In this document: positions 31,643 to 39,462 of the stretch, piece after piece | Layout: each line of letters begins with the position of its first letter | Position numbering within the stretch: the stretch's first letter is position 1 | From: Rhodopseudomonas pentothenatexigens | GTDB taxonomy: Bacteria; Pseudomonadota; Alphaproteobacteria; Rhizobiales; Xanthobacteraceae | Assembly: GCF_900218015.1 (NCBI RefSeq) | Contig: NZ_UFQQ01000013.1 | Span: 1 to 64,000 of the forward strand | Length of the DNA: 64,000 nt | Reading direction: 5' to 3' | Notes under the pieces: generated by a model | Databases searched by the model: none | What the model was told of the DNA's origin: nothing | The model's input: the letters and a program-made list of their open reading frames with translations, nothing else | Made by a program: the position numbers and the translations under genes

Positions 31643-32661
31643 CAGCTCTTCTCCGGCTCGCGCACGCTCTTCTCCGGCTGGCGAACCAGCTCGGTCAGCA
31701 GCTCCTTGATCTCGCGGTTCTGCTCGCCCTGGGCGTCGGCCCATTCGCGGATCATCTGCTGCTCGTTGCGCATGTGCGCCACCAGGCTTTGGATCGCGTT
31801 GGCGAGGTTGGCCATCGCGGCGGTGGTGGCGCGGTTGGCGCCGCCGTCCTCCAGCGTCAGCCGCAGCCGCTCCAGGGCGGCCTGCAGGTCGGCGCTGCCC
31901 GCGAGCGCGCCATCGCCCGCCGAACTGCGCACAGTCGAGGCCAGCCAGTCTTCGAGGTCGGTGTAGAACCGGTTCTGGGCCTGACTGGATTGTAGATCGA
32001 GGAAGCCGAGGATCAGCGAGCCGGCGAGGCCGAACAGCGACGACGAGAACGAGATGCCCATGCCGCCGAGCGGGGCGGCGAGACCTTCCTTCAGCGTGTC
32101 GAACAGCGAGCCGGCATCGCCGGTGACCTTCAGATTGCCGATCACCCCGCCGATCGAGCCGACGGTCTCGATCAGGCCCCAGAAGGTGCCGAGCAGGCCG
32201 AGGAACACCAGCAGCCCGGTCATGTAGCGCGAGATGTCGCGGGCTTCGTCGAGCCTGGTGGCGATCGAGTCGAGAAGATGCCGCATCGTCTGCGGCGAGA
32301 TCGCGATCCGCCCGGAGCGCTCGCCGCCGAGGATCGCCGCCATCGGCGCCAGCAGGCTGGGCCGCTGGTCGAGCGCCAGCCCGGGATCGTTGATGCGGAA
32401 ATTGTTGACCCAGGCGACCTCGGGATACAGCCGGATCACCTGGCGGAAGGCCAGCGCGATGCCGATCACCAGCACCGCGCAGATCAGGCCGTTGAGGCCC
32501 GGATTGGCCATAAATGCGGCCAGCACCTGCTTGTACAGCACCACCACGATCAGCGCGCACAGCACCAGGAACACCAGCATCCGCACCAGGAAGATTCGCG
32601 GCGACGACAGCTTGTCGAGTTCGATCTCCATCGCGTGGCGCGGGGAAGGGCCTGAAGCCAT
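31642..32661 (-). CDS. MotA/TolQ/ExbB-like inner membrane protein
   Basis: A 339-residue protein with two N-terminal helices (about 25-75), a cytoplasmic segment and two further helices in the conserved MotA/ExbB block: GLLVFLGLLGTFWGLIETVG (about 160) and GMGISFSSSLFGLAGSLILGF (about 205). A coiled tail follows. Such proteins form proton-driven pumps with a MotB/TolR/ExbD-like partner, here the next gene. The ATG at 32661 with GGAG upstream is used; a TTG at 32706 would add 15 residues. Confidence 0.85.
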   Translation of the reverse strand: MASGPSPRHAMEIELDKLSSPRIFLVRMLVFLVLCALIVVVLYKQVLAAFMANPGLNGLICAVLVIGIALAFRQVIRLYPEVAWVNNFRINDPGLALDQRPSLLAPMAAILGGERSGRIAISPQTMRHLLDSIATRLDEARDISRYMTGLLVFLGLLGTFWGLIETVGSIGGVIGNLKVTGDAGSLFDTLKEGLAAPLGGMGISFSSSLFGLAGSLILGFLDLQSSQAQNRFYTDLEDWLASTVRSSAGDGALAGSADLQAALERLRLTLEDGGANRATTAAMANLANAIQSLVAHMRNEQQMIREWADAQGEQNREIKELLTELVRQPEKSVREPEKS

Positions 32662-32842
32662 CGTCGGTTCTGTCTCCGGTTTGCCGGAAGCGGCTGTTTC
32701 ACCCAATATGGCACAGCACGGCGCGGAAGGAAGCCGTTGCGGCGGTTATCCGCCGCCCGCGTGGGTCGGAACCCGAATCCGAAACCCCGCTGCGGCCCCA
32801 GACGTATCTGCCGTCTCAGCATGGCAGTCGAACGACGGGTGG

Positions 32843-33667
32843 ATGATGACGAGTGTGTATCTCGGGGCGCTGGCAGGGATCGCGGTGGCGCTGGCGGTGC
32901 TGATGGCGGGCGCCTGGCTGGTGCAGCAGCGGACCGGCAATTCCGGATGGGTCGACACCATCTGGACGTTCTCGCTCGGGCTCACCGGCGCGGCCTCGGC
33001 GCTGGTGCCGATCGACGGCGCGCCGGACGCGCGGCAATGGCTGGTGGCGGTGCTGGTGGCGGCGTGGTCGCTGCGGCTCGGATCGCACATCGCGGCGCGC
33101 ACCCGGCACATCACCGACGATCCGCGCTACGCCGCCTATGCGGCGCAATGGGGCGCGGACGCGCCGAAGAAGATGTTCCTCTTCCTGCAGAACCAGGCCT
33201 ATGGCACGATTCCACTGGTGTTCGCGATCTTCGTCGCGGCCCATGCGCCGGCAGGCGGCCTGCGGCTGCAGGACTATCTCGGGGTGCTGATCCTGATCGT
33301 CGGCATCGCCGGCGAAGGGCTGGCCGACTCCCAGCTCAAGGCGTTCCGCGAAGATCCGGCCAACAAGGGCAAGGTTTGCGACGCCGGGCTGTGGGGCTGG
33401 TCGCGGCATCCGAACTACTTCTTCCAGTGGTTCGGCTGGCTGGCCTATCCGGTGATCGCGATCCCGTTCGCCGAGCCGCTGTCCTATGTCTGGGGCTATG
33501 CCGCACTGCTGGCGCCGCTGTTCATGTACTGGATCCTGGTGTACGTCACCGGCATTCCGCCGCTCGAAGAACAGATGCTGAAATCGCGCGGCGAACGCTA
33601 TCGCGACTATCAGGCCAGGACCTCGATGTTCTTCCCGCTGCCGCCGCGGCGCTCCGGCGCATCATGA
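32843..33667 (+). CDS. DUF1295 (steroid 5-alpha-reductase-like) membrane protein
   Basis: A 274-residue polytopic membrane protein with about six helices. Family marks are NSGWVDTIWTFSLGL near the start, WSLRLGSHIAARTRH, KGKVCDAGLWGWSRHPNYFFQW and the C-terminal EEQMLKSRGERYRDYQART. DUF1295 resembles NADPH-dependent steroid 5-alpha-reductases and may reduce or process lipid intermediates. It overlaps the start of the cyclopropane-synthase-like gene (ATGA), so the two almost certainly act together on membrane lipids. Confidence 0.88.
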   Translation: MMTSVYLGALAGIAVALAVLMAGAWLVQQRTGNSGWVDTIWTFSLGLTGAASALVPIDGAPDARQWLVAVLVAAWSLRLGSHIAARTRHITDDPRYAAYAAQWGADAPKKMFLFLQNQAYGTIPLVFAIFVAAHAPAGGLRLQDYLGVLILIVGIAGEGLADSQLKAFREDPANKGKVCDAGLWGWSRHPNYFFQWFGWLAYPVIAIPFAEPLSYVWGYAALLAPLFMYWILVYVTGIPPLEEQMLKSRGERYRDYQARTSMFFPLPPRRSGAS

Positions 33668-34689
33668 ACGCACTCGCCTCGCTGATCGACTTCGCCGAGC
33701 GGGTGCCGATGCCGGATGCGGTGATCCGCGCCGGCATCCGTATGCTGTGCGCGCGGACTGCCGCCAAGATGGCGCAGGGCAATCCGGCGACCGACGCCGC
33801 TTTCGCGCAGGCGATGGCCGAACGTGCGGTGGCCGAGCATACCGACGCCGCCAACGCCCAGCATTACGAGGTTCCGGCGGCGTTCTTCGGCAAGGTGCTC
33901 GGGCCGCACCGCAAATACTCGTCCTGCTTCTATCGCGATGCCGAAACCAGCCTGGCGCAGGCCGAGGCGGAGGCGCTGCGGCTCACGATGGAGCACGCCG
34001 ATCTGCGCGACGGCCAGTCGATCCTCGAGCTCGGCTGCGGCTGGGGCTCGCTGTCGCTGGCAATGGCCGAGCGCTTTCCCTATGCGCGGATCCAGTCGGT
34101 GTCGAACTCGACATCGCAGCGCGAGTACATCGAAGCGCAGGCCGCCGCGCGGCGGCTGATGAATCTGCGCGTCGTCACCTGCGACATGAACGCGTTCGAA
34201 CCCCACGACACATTCGACCGGGTCGTCTCGGTCGAAATGTTCGAGCACATGATGAACTGGCGCAAGCTGATGACCTGGATTCGCGGCTGGCTGAAGCCGG
34301 GCGGGCTGTTCTTCATGCACATCTTCAGCCATCGCCGCGGCGCTTATCTGTTCGATCGTTCCGATCGCGCCGACTGGATCGCGCAGCATTTCTTCACCGG
34401 AGGGGTGATGCCGAGCCATCGGCTGATCCTGCAATATGCCGATCTGTTCACGATCGACGAGCAGTGGCGCTGGAGCGGCCGTCACTACCAGCGCACGGCC
34501 GAAGATTGGCTGGTCAATTTCGATCGTCACCGCGGCGAGATCGAAACTATCCTGCGGCCGGTCTATGGTGACGACACCGCGCTGTGGATGCGGCGTTGGC
34601 GCTGGTTCTTCCTCGCCACTTCCGGGCTGTTCGGCTACGCCGATGGTGACGAGTGGGGCGTCAGTCATTACCGCCTGAAGCCGGCCTGA
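33664..34689 (+). CDS. Cyclopropane-fatty-acyl-phospholipid synthase-like methyltransferase
   Basis: A 341-residue SAM-dependent enzyme. NAQHYEVPAAFFGKVLGPHRKYSSC is the lipid-binding entry block, ILELGCGWGSLSLAMAERFP (about residue 123) is SAM motif I, and EMFEHMMNWRKLM follows. It would methylate or cyclopropanate double bonds of membrane phospholipids, altering fluidity and stress resistance. It differs from canonical Cfa by lacking the usual long N-terminal region. Similar two-gene pairs in other alphaproteobacteria have been tied to unusual branched or methylated fatty acids (family knowledge); the product here is unknown. Confidence 0.88.
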   Translation: MNALASLIDFAERVPMPDAVIRAGIRMLCARTAAKMAQGNPATDAAFAQAMAERAVAEHTDAANAQHYEVPAAFFGKVLGPHRKYSSCFYRDAETSLAQAEAEALRLTMEHADLRDGQSILELGCGWGSLSLAMAERFPYARIQSVSNSTSQREYIEAQAAARRLMNLRVVTCDMNAFEPHDTFDRVVSVEMFEHMMNWRKLMTWIRGWLKPGGLFFMHIFSHRRGAYLFDRSDRADWIAQHFFTGGVMPSHRLILQYADLFTIDEQWRWSGRHYQRTAEDWLVNFDRHRGEIETILRPVYGDDTALWMRRWRWFFLATSGLFGYADGDEWGVSHYRLKPA

Positions 34690-34971
34690 CGGCGCGGTCG
34701 AGGGGCGCGACGTGTTGTCGCTCTGCGCGTACTGCACAGCTCTCGGCACGCCGGTCCCGGTCGGGAGCGAATCGCCGCGATGAAGTCACAACACGGTGAG
34801 TAAAGCCGCCCGGATCGCTCCAAGGGGCGCCAAATCCCGTTTAATAAACAGCTAACTACATGGAACTAATCAGTTCTTGGTTGTAGCGGCGGCCCGGCAA
34901 AATTGATCCGGCGCAATGCGGTCAGCGGTACTTTCCCTAGTTTTGCCTTCGACGAAAGCAGGAGGTGTAAC

Positions 34972-35163
34972 GTGTTTCTGGATTCTGTCGGATCGCTGGT
35001 GTTGTTCCTGACGTGCGCCGTCGGCCCTGCGTTGATCGCGTATCTGGTGGTGGACGACCTGTGGCGGAAGGCGACCCAGCGTGCCCAACCGCAGCCGCCG
35101 GCTCCGGTGGTGACTGCGAAGCAGCCTGCGAAGCGTAGCGGCTGGTTCGCGTGGGCTAACTGA
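34972..35163 (+). CDS. Small single-span membrane protein, GTG start
   Basis: A 63-residue protein with one helix at about residues 4-27 (SVGSLVLFLTCAVGPALIAYL), then a basic Pro/Gln/Lys-rich tail ending RSGWFAWAN. AGGAGG lies just before the GTG, a strong initiation site. I do not recognise the family. It is followed 87 bp downstream by another small membrane protein on the same strand, with a hairpin (GCACCCG 35198-35204 / CGGGTGC 35218-35224) between them. The preceding gap (34690-34971) shows nothing else. Confidence 0.6.
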   Translation: MFLDSVGSLVLFLTCAVGPALIAYLVVDDLWRKATQRAQPQPPAPVVTAKQPAKRSGWFAWAN

Positions 35164-35250
35164 GTTCTCCGAGCCGAGTCTCGCGTTCAAGACGGGCGCA
35201 CCCGCCGTCAAGCCTAACGGGTGCTCATCGCAAACAGTGAGGAAAGAGCC

Positions 35251-35445
35251 TTGACCATTGTTGCATTGATCGCAGCGATCTACGGGCTGGTCGGCCTGAT
35301 CGGTCTGGTGGCCTTGATCATCGGCGGCCGCGAGGTCGTGGCGCAGAACGCGCACTGGAAGCGCTTCGACGACGCCCACTATTGGGACGAAGCGGCGGAA
35401 GACTGGCGGCCGCACGAGCACGCCTCGCGTCCGGCGACCGCCTGA
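35251..35445 (+). CDS. Small single-span membrane protein, TTG start
   Basis: A 64-residue protein with a long hydrophobic helix (about residues 2-27, ALIAAIYGLVGLIGLVALII) and a polar tail with aromatic and acidic residues (HYWDEAAEDWRPHEH). GAGGAAAG lies just before the TTG, making this start better than the GTG at 35221. The family is not recognised. It is followed by a terminator at 35498. Paired with the small protein at 34972, it may form a short membrane-associated operon. Confidence 0.55.
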   Translation: MTIVALIAAIYGLVGLIGLVALIIGGREVVAQNAHWKRFDDAHYWDEAAEDWRPHEHASRPATA

Positions 35446-35497
35446 TCGAAAGGCGATCTGTCCAGCGCCGATTGCGGCGCCGACTTGAAAATTCGAA

Positions 35498-35533
35498 GGG
35501 CCGGCATCTGCATCGCGCAGCTGCCGGCCCTTT
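35498..35533 (+). terminator. Bidirectional terminator
   Basis: GGGCCGGCA (35498-35506) pairs with TGCCGGCCC (35522-35530), followed by TTT and a CU-rich stretch. A residues precede the stem, so it can also terminate the XRE gene transcript ending at 35547 from the other strand. Confidence 0.75.
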
Positions 35534-35546
35534 CTCTTGTTCGACG

Positions 35547-35756
35547 CTACTTGTCCTCGACATATTCGAGAATGTCGCCGGGCTGGCAGCCGAGCGCCGC
35601 GCAGATCCGCTCCAGCGTCTCGAACCGGATGCCCTTCACTTTTCCTGATTTGAGCAACGATACGTTCTGCTCGGTGATGCCGATGTGCTCGGCGAGTTCC
35701 TTCGAGCGCATCTTGCGCCGCGCCAGCATCACGTCGAGATTGACCACGATTGCCAT
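35547..35756 (-). CDS. XRE-family helix-turn-helix regulator
   Basis: A 69-residue Cro/CI-type DNA-binding domain: ELAEHIGITEQNVSLLKSGKVKGIRFETLERICAALG is the helix-turn-helix with its supporting helices. This is a YozG-like stand-alone regulator with no effector domain. It starts three bases after the stop of the DUF2975 membrane gene, so the two form one operon; pairs of this kind are common. A perfect palindrome upstream of the operon (36368-36390) is the likely operator. Confidence 0.9.
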   Translation of the reverse strand: MAIVVNLDVMLARRKMRSKELAEHIGITEQNVSLLKSGKVKGIRFETLERICAALGCQPGDILEYVEDK

Positions 35757-35759
35757 CGA

Positions 35760-36338
35760 TCAGACGAAGCTCGCATTCTCGTCGGCGAGCCGCGTCGCCT
35801 CGCGCATCACCGTGGCGACCGCGATCAGCACGCCGCCGACGATCACCGAGACGTAGTCATTGCTCGAGAGGGTCAGCACCAGCATCCGCTGCCCTGGCGG
35901 ATTGCCGAGCGACAGCGCCAGCGCCAATGCCGTTGCGGTGATCGGGCCGAGCGCGCCCTGCGCCAAAACTGCGATGCCGAAGCGCTGCAGGTGGGTTGCG
36001 GCCGTGGCGGTGAAGACCTGGCCGCGCGCGAACTCGCCGAACAGCGCTCGCACATTCAACAGTCCCCACAGCATCACCGCGATCGGCACGGCGATGATGA
36101 TTGCTGCCAGCGCCTGATTGCCGGCATCGAGCGGCAGCCGATTGCCGATGTCGCCGAGCTTCGCCAGCAGCAGATTGCGTGCCCAGCTCGGCACCACGAA
36201 GGCAGCGCCGACCAGCGCGACGATCAGCACGATTCCGACCGTCGTCACCCAGCCCATCGCCCGTGACAGCCGGACCAACCTGGCGGCCGCCGGATCAGCC
36301 AGTCCAAGCGGGGAGCCAGCGGATGTTCGTGCTTGCAT
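35760..36338 (-). CDS. DUF2975 membrane protein
   Basis: A 192-residue protein with about four hydrophobic helices (about 33-52, 83-103, 120-142, 160-182) and the GEFARGQVFT segment typical of DUF2975. The function is unknown; the family almost always sits next to a small XRE regulator, as here. It may sense membrane state and tune the regulator (inference from the recurrent pairing). Confidence 0.82.
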   Translation of the reverse strand: MQARTSAGSPLGLADPAAARLVRLSRAMGWVTTVGIVLIVALVGAAFVVPSWARNLLLAKLGDIGNRLPLDAGNQALAAIIIAVPIAVMLWGLLNVRALFGEFARGQVFTATAATHLQRFGIAVLAQGALGPITATALALALSLGNPPGQRMLVLTLSSNDYVSVIVGGVLIAVATVMREATRLADENASFV

Positions 36339-36367
36339 TGGGAAGCTCCATCATCTATTTCGAGATG

Positions 36368-36390
36368 AAATTATCGTAAAACGATAATTT
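36368..36390. promoter_or_regulatory. Perfect palindromic operator upstream of DUF2975/XRE
   Basis: The arms AAATTATCGT (36368-36377) and ACGATAATTT (36381-36390) are perfect inverted copies around AAA, in an AT-rich island within GC-rich DNA. A second overlapping pair, ACGAT (36381-36385) / ATCGT (36394-36398), follows. The site lies 30 bp from the DUF2975 start and 27 bp from the lipoprotein start, so it could govern both. Confidence 0.7.
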
Positions 36391-36416
36391 ATCATCGTCA
36401 AGATAGGATAAGCGTC

Positions 36417-36995
36417 ATGCGCTTCCCAGTTTCGTTCAAGCTCGTTGCCGCCGCCATCGTTCTCGGCGCCCTGACCGCCTGCAGCTCCGTTCCGGTCACC
36501 TCCATGCTCAAGCTGGCGCGTACCGATCTGTCGGCGACGGATCCGGCGGCGCTGCGGATTGCCGTGCGGCTGCCGCATGGGCTGCGGCCACGCCGCGTCA
36601 CGCTGCGCGTCACCGTCGCGGTCGGCGCAGAGAAAACCGAGCAGGCGTTCGTGTTGGCCGATCTGGACGATCCCGGCGAACTGTTGTCGCTGGCCGGCGA
36701 AGTGACGAACGACACCAAGATCTACGCCTTCCGGATGGCGCCCGAGGACGTGCCGCGGCTGCTCGCCGTCCGCGACCAAATGGGGGCCCATAAGGCGAAG
36801 GGCGAGCGCGGCTCGCTGACGATTGGGGTCGGCGCCGAAGCGTGCCGCATCGGCACGCTCCCGGCCAAAACGTTGGTTACGACCTATCTGAAGACCGAAC
36901 GCACCGGCGATTTCTTCCCGCTGACCAGGGATGTGGACCTGCGGAAGGACGTGCCGAAGGAGGCCGCCCCTGAACGGATTCCGCTTTGCGGCTAA
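36417..36995 (+). CDS. Hypothetical lipoprotein
   Basis: A 192-residue protein with a lipoprotein signal: a hydrophobic segment then LTACSS, the lipobox with Cys22. The mature part is a beta-rich domain with no motif I recognise. It ends in a Pro-containing acidic tail. It should be anchored to a membrane face on the periplasmic side. It is divergent from the DUF2975/XRE operon, with a palindromic operator in the 78-bp gap. Confidence 0.7.
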   Translation: MRFPVSFKLVAAAIVLGALTACSSVPVTSMLKLARTDLSATDPAALRIAVRLPHGLRPRRVTLRVTVAVGAEKTEQAFVLADLDDPGELLSLAGEVTNDTKIYAFRMAPEDVPRLLAVRDQMGAHKAKGERGSLTIGVGAEACRIGTLPAKTLVTTYLKTERTGDFFPLTRDVDLRKDVPKEAAPERIPLCG

Positions 36996-37010
36996 CGCGC
37001 GTGCGGCCCA

Positions 37011-37034
37011 CCTCTCCCCGCGCGCGGGGAGAGG
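37011..37034. repeat. CTCTCCCCGCGCGCGGGGAGAG palindrome, copy 1
   Basis: CCTCTCCCCGCG pairs perfectly with CGCGGGGAGAGG 16 bases after the lipoprotein stop. A near-identical palindrome follows at 37159, so these are paired copies of a repeat seen in many Rhizobiales genomes. Confidence 0.7.
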
Positions 37035-37158
37035 TCGACCGGCGAAGCCGGGCGGGTGAGGGGGCGTCTCCGCGAGTCCGAGCGTCTCGACCTGTTAGTT
37101 CGTAAGTCCCGATGACCGCATCCGCGCTCGGCGGCGTGGAAACGCCCCCACATCCCAA

Positions 37159-37184
37159 CCTTCTCCCCGCGCGCGGGGAGAAGG
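37159..37184. repeat. CTTCTCCCCGCGCGCGGGGAGAAG palindrome, copy 2
   Basis: CCTTCTCCCCGCG pairs with CGCGGGGAGAAGG. It lies 25 bp before the ubiX stop codon in the gap after the lipoprotein gene, and may act as a bidirectional 3' hairpin. Confidence 0.7.
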
Positions 37185-37209
37185 AGCAGGCTGTGCATTT
37201 AAGAGTAGC

Positions 37210-37812
37210 TCAATTCTTCGGGCAGGTCGGCGGGGTGTCGTCGGACCATTCCGGCGCGGCAAGCTCCAGATCGTGCAGCCCGAGCAGCCCGATCGCGCGC
37301 AGCGCCATGTGATCGACCATTTCCGAGATCGAGCGCGGCCGCTGATAGAACGCCGGTGACAGCGGCGCCACGATCGCGCCGATCTCGGTCGCCTGCGCCA
37401 TGCTGCGGATATGGCCGAGATGCAGCGGCGTCTCGCGCAGCATCAGCACCAGGCGGCGGCGCTCCTTGAGTTGGACGTCGGCGGCGCGCACCAGCAGATT
37501 GTCGAGATCGCCGTGGGCGATCGCCGACAGGGTGCGGATCGAGCACGGCGCCACGATCATGCCGGAAGTGCGGAACGAGCCCGAAGCGATGCAGGCGCCG
37601 ACGTCGTCGATCTCGTGGTGGCGATGCACCAGGTCGATGGCGTGATCGAGCGCGTTCGGTCCGGCCTCGTAGGCGATGGTCCGCCGCGCGGCCTTCGACA
37701 CGACCAGATGCAATTCGCAATCGACCGAAGCGAGCAGTTCGACCACCCGCAGCCCCACCGCGGCGCCTGAGGCACCGCTGATGCCGACCGCGATGCGGTG
37801 CCGCGCGCTCAC
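37210..37812 (-). CDS. ubiX: UbiX family flavin prenyltransferase
   Basis: A 200-residue flavoprotein: HRIAVGISGASGAAVGLRVVELL at the N-terminus, PCSIRTLSAIAHGDLDNLLVRAADVQLKERRRLVLMLRETPL, and ISEMVDHMALRAIGLLG near the end. UbiX joins dimethylallyl phosphate to FMN to make the prenyl-FMN cofactor needed by UbiD, encoded just upstream. The GTG at 37812 is chosen because it overlaps the UbiD stop (GTGA) and gives the normal family length; an ATG at 37875 would extend into ubiD by 21 residues. Confidence 0.93.
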   Translation of the reverse strand: MSARHRIAVGISGASGAAVGLRVVELLASVDCELHLVVSKAARRTIAYEAGPNALDHAIDLVHRHHEIDDVGACIASGSFRTSGMIVAPCSIRTLSAIAHGDLDNLLVRAADVQLKERRRLVLMLRETPLHLGHIRSMAQATEIGAIVAPLSPAFYQRPRSISEMVDHMALRAIGLLGLHDLELAAPEWSDDTPPTCPKN

Positions 37813-39347
37813 CGGATCAGCCGGCGCTGACCGGCCGCCGGTTGATGTTCCGGCGACAGCCCGAGGCTGCTCCATATCGCATCGACCCGTGCGATCACGT
37901 CCTGGTCCATCTCCAGCACCTTGCCCCACTCGCGCTCGGTCTCGGTGCCGATCTTGTTGGTGGCGTCGATGCCGAGCTTACCGCCGAGTCCGGATTTCGG
38001 CGAGGCGAAATCCAGATAGTCGATCGGGGTGTCGCTGATCGACACCATGTCGCGCGAGGTGTCGCAGCGCGTCGACACCGCCCACATCACGTCGGCCCAG
38101 TCGCGGACGTCGACGTCGTCGTCGACGATGATCAGCAGCTTGGTGTAGCTGAACTGCGGCAGCATCGACCACAGTCCCATCATCAGCCGGCGCGCCTGGC
38201 CGGGATAGCGCTTCTTGATCGAGGCGACCGCGATCCGATAGGAGCACGCCTCCGGCGGCAGCCACAGATCGACGATCTCAGGGAATTGCCGCCGCGCGAC
38301 GGGCAGAAACACGTCGTTGAACGCCTCGCCGAGCCGTGACGGCTCGTCCGGCGGCCGCCCCGTATAGGTCGACAGATAGATCGGATGCCGCCGCATCGTG
38401 ATCGCGGTGATCCGCATCACCGGAAATTCCTCGACCGCATTGTAGTAGCCGGTGTGGTCGCCATACGGCCCCTCCGGCGCGGTCTCGGTCGGCGATACGA
38501 AGCCCTCGAGCACGATCTCGGCATCGGCCGGCACGCTGATCGGAATGGTCTGGCAAGGCGTCAGGCTCGGCCGCTCGCCGCCGAGCAGACCGGCGAATTT
38601 GATTTCCGACACCGTCTCCGGCAGCGGCAGCACCGCGGAGAGAATCATCGACGGATCGGCGCCGATCACGATCGCCACCGGCATCTCGCGCTTCTCGGCC
38701 TTCCACTGGTGGTGATGCTTGGCGCCGCCGCGATGCGCCAGCCAGCGCATGATCAGGCGGTCCTTACCCAGCACCTGCATCCGATAGACGCCGACATTGT
38801 CGGTGCCGTGCGCGCCGGGCGGCGGCTTGGTGAAAACGAGGCCCCAGGTGATCAGCGGCGCCGGCTCGCCCGGCCACGGGATCTGCACCGGAAGCCGGCC
38901 GAGATCGACGGCGTCGCCGGTCAACACCACCTCTTGCACCGGCGCGGATTTCGCCAGCTTCGGCCGCATCGCCAACGCGGCCTTGGCCATCGGCAATTTG
39001 CTGAGCGCGTCGGTCAGGCTCTGCGGCGGCGCTGGCTCGCGCATTTCGGCCAGCGCCTCGCCGAGCCGCGACAGATTCTCCGGCAGGATGCCGAGGCCCC
39101 AGGCCACCCGCTCGACCGTCCCGAACAGATTGACCAGGATCGGCATCTCGGACGGCGTGCCGTCGGCCTTGATCGGGGTCTCGATCAGGAGTGCCGGACC
39201 GCCAGCGTGCAGCACGCGGCGATGAATTTCGGTGAGGTCGTGGATCACCGACACCGGCTTGCGGATGCGGTGCAATTGTCCGCGGGATTCGAGATAGGCG
39301 CTGAACGCCCGCAGATCCGGAAAGGGCGGTTTGACGCGGTTCAGCAT
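37809..39347 (-). CDS. ubiD: UbiD family decarboxylase
   Basis: A 512-residue prenyl-FMN-dependent decarboxylase. TEIHRRVLHAGGPALLIE, GVYRMQVLGKDRLIMRWLAHRGG and the catalytic block PEGPYGDHTGYYN are visible, with IVDDDVDVRDWADVMWA near the C-terminus. It removes the carboxyl group of polyprenyl-4-hydroxybenzoate in ubiquinone synthesis. ubiX overlaps downstream. The promoter region facing ubiT carries a FixK/FNR box, so low-oxygen control is plausible (inference). The substrate could instead be another aryl acid, as UbiD is a broad family. Confidence 0.9.
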   Translation of the reverse strand: MLNRVKPPFPDLRAFSAYLESRGQLHRIRKPVSVIHDLTEIHRRVLHAGGPALLIETPIKADGTPSEMPILVNLFGTVERVAWGLGILPENLSRLGEALAEMREPAPPQSLTDALSKLPMAKAALAMRPKLAKSAPVQEVVLTGDAVDLGRLPVQIPWPGEPAPLITWGLVFTKPPPGAHGTDNVGVYRMQVLGKDRLIMRWLAHRGGAKHHHQWKAEKREMPVAIVIGADPSMILSAVLPLPETVSEIKFAGLLGGERPSLTPCQTIPISVPADAEIVLEGFVSPTETAPEGPYGDHTGYYNAVEEFPVMRITAITMRRHPIYLSTYTGRPPDEPSRLGEAFNDVFLPVARRQFPEIVDLWLPPEACSYRIAVASIKKRYPGQARRLMMGLWSMLPQFSYTKLLIIVDDDVDVRDWADVMWAVSTRCDTSRDMVSISDTPIDYLDFASPKSGLGGKLGIDATNKIGTETEREWGKVLEMDQDVIARVDAIWSSLGLSPEHQPAAGQRRLIR

Positions 39348-39397
39348 GATGTCTCCCTACGGAGATCATTGGTCAGCACTTGCCATCGAGCCTGTCT

Positions 39398-39411
39398 TTG
39401 ATCAGGCGCAA
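39398..39411. promoter_or_regulatory. FixK/FNR-type binding site between ubiD and ubiT
   Basis: TTGATCAGGCGCAA matches the FixK consensus TTG(A/C)-N6-(T/G)CAA of the Bradyrhizobium/Rhodopseudomonas lineage exactly. Its centre is 58 bp upstream of the ubiT start and about the same distance from the ubiD start. A class II activator position on one or both sides is therefore possible. It predicts induction at low oxygen. Confidence 0.7.
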
Positions 39412-39462
39412 AGAAGTACCGTCGGGGCCGGGCTACGCGAACTGTTCACGATAAGGTGGCCC

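Noticed and set aside
34690-34971. EcfG-type GGAAC promoter upstream of the small membrane proteins
   Set aside because: GGAAC is present near 34862, but no matching CGTT element follows at the right spacing.
37011-37184. Possible CRISPR-like array from two near-identical GC-rich palindromes
   Set aside because: Only two copies with an unequal spacing and perfect self-complementarity; no cas genes.
36990-37210. Lipoprotein-associated hairpins as a regulatory RNA
   Set aside because: They match interspersed palindromes, and no promoter or ORF-free transcript can be argued.
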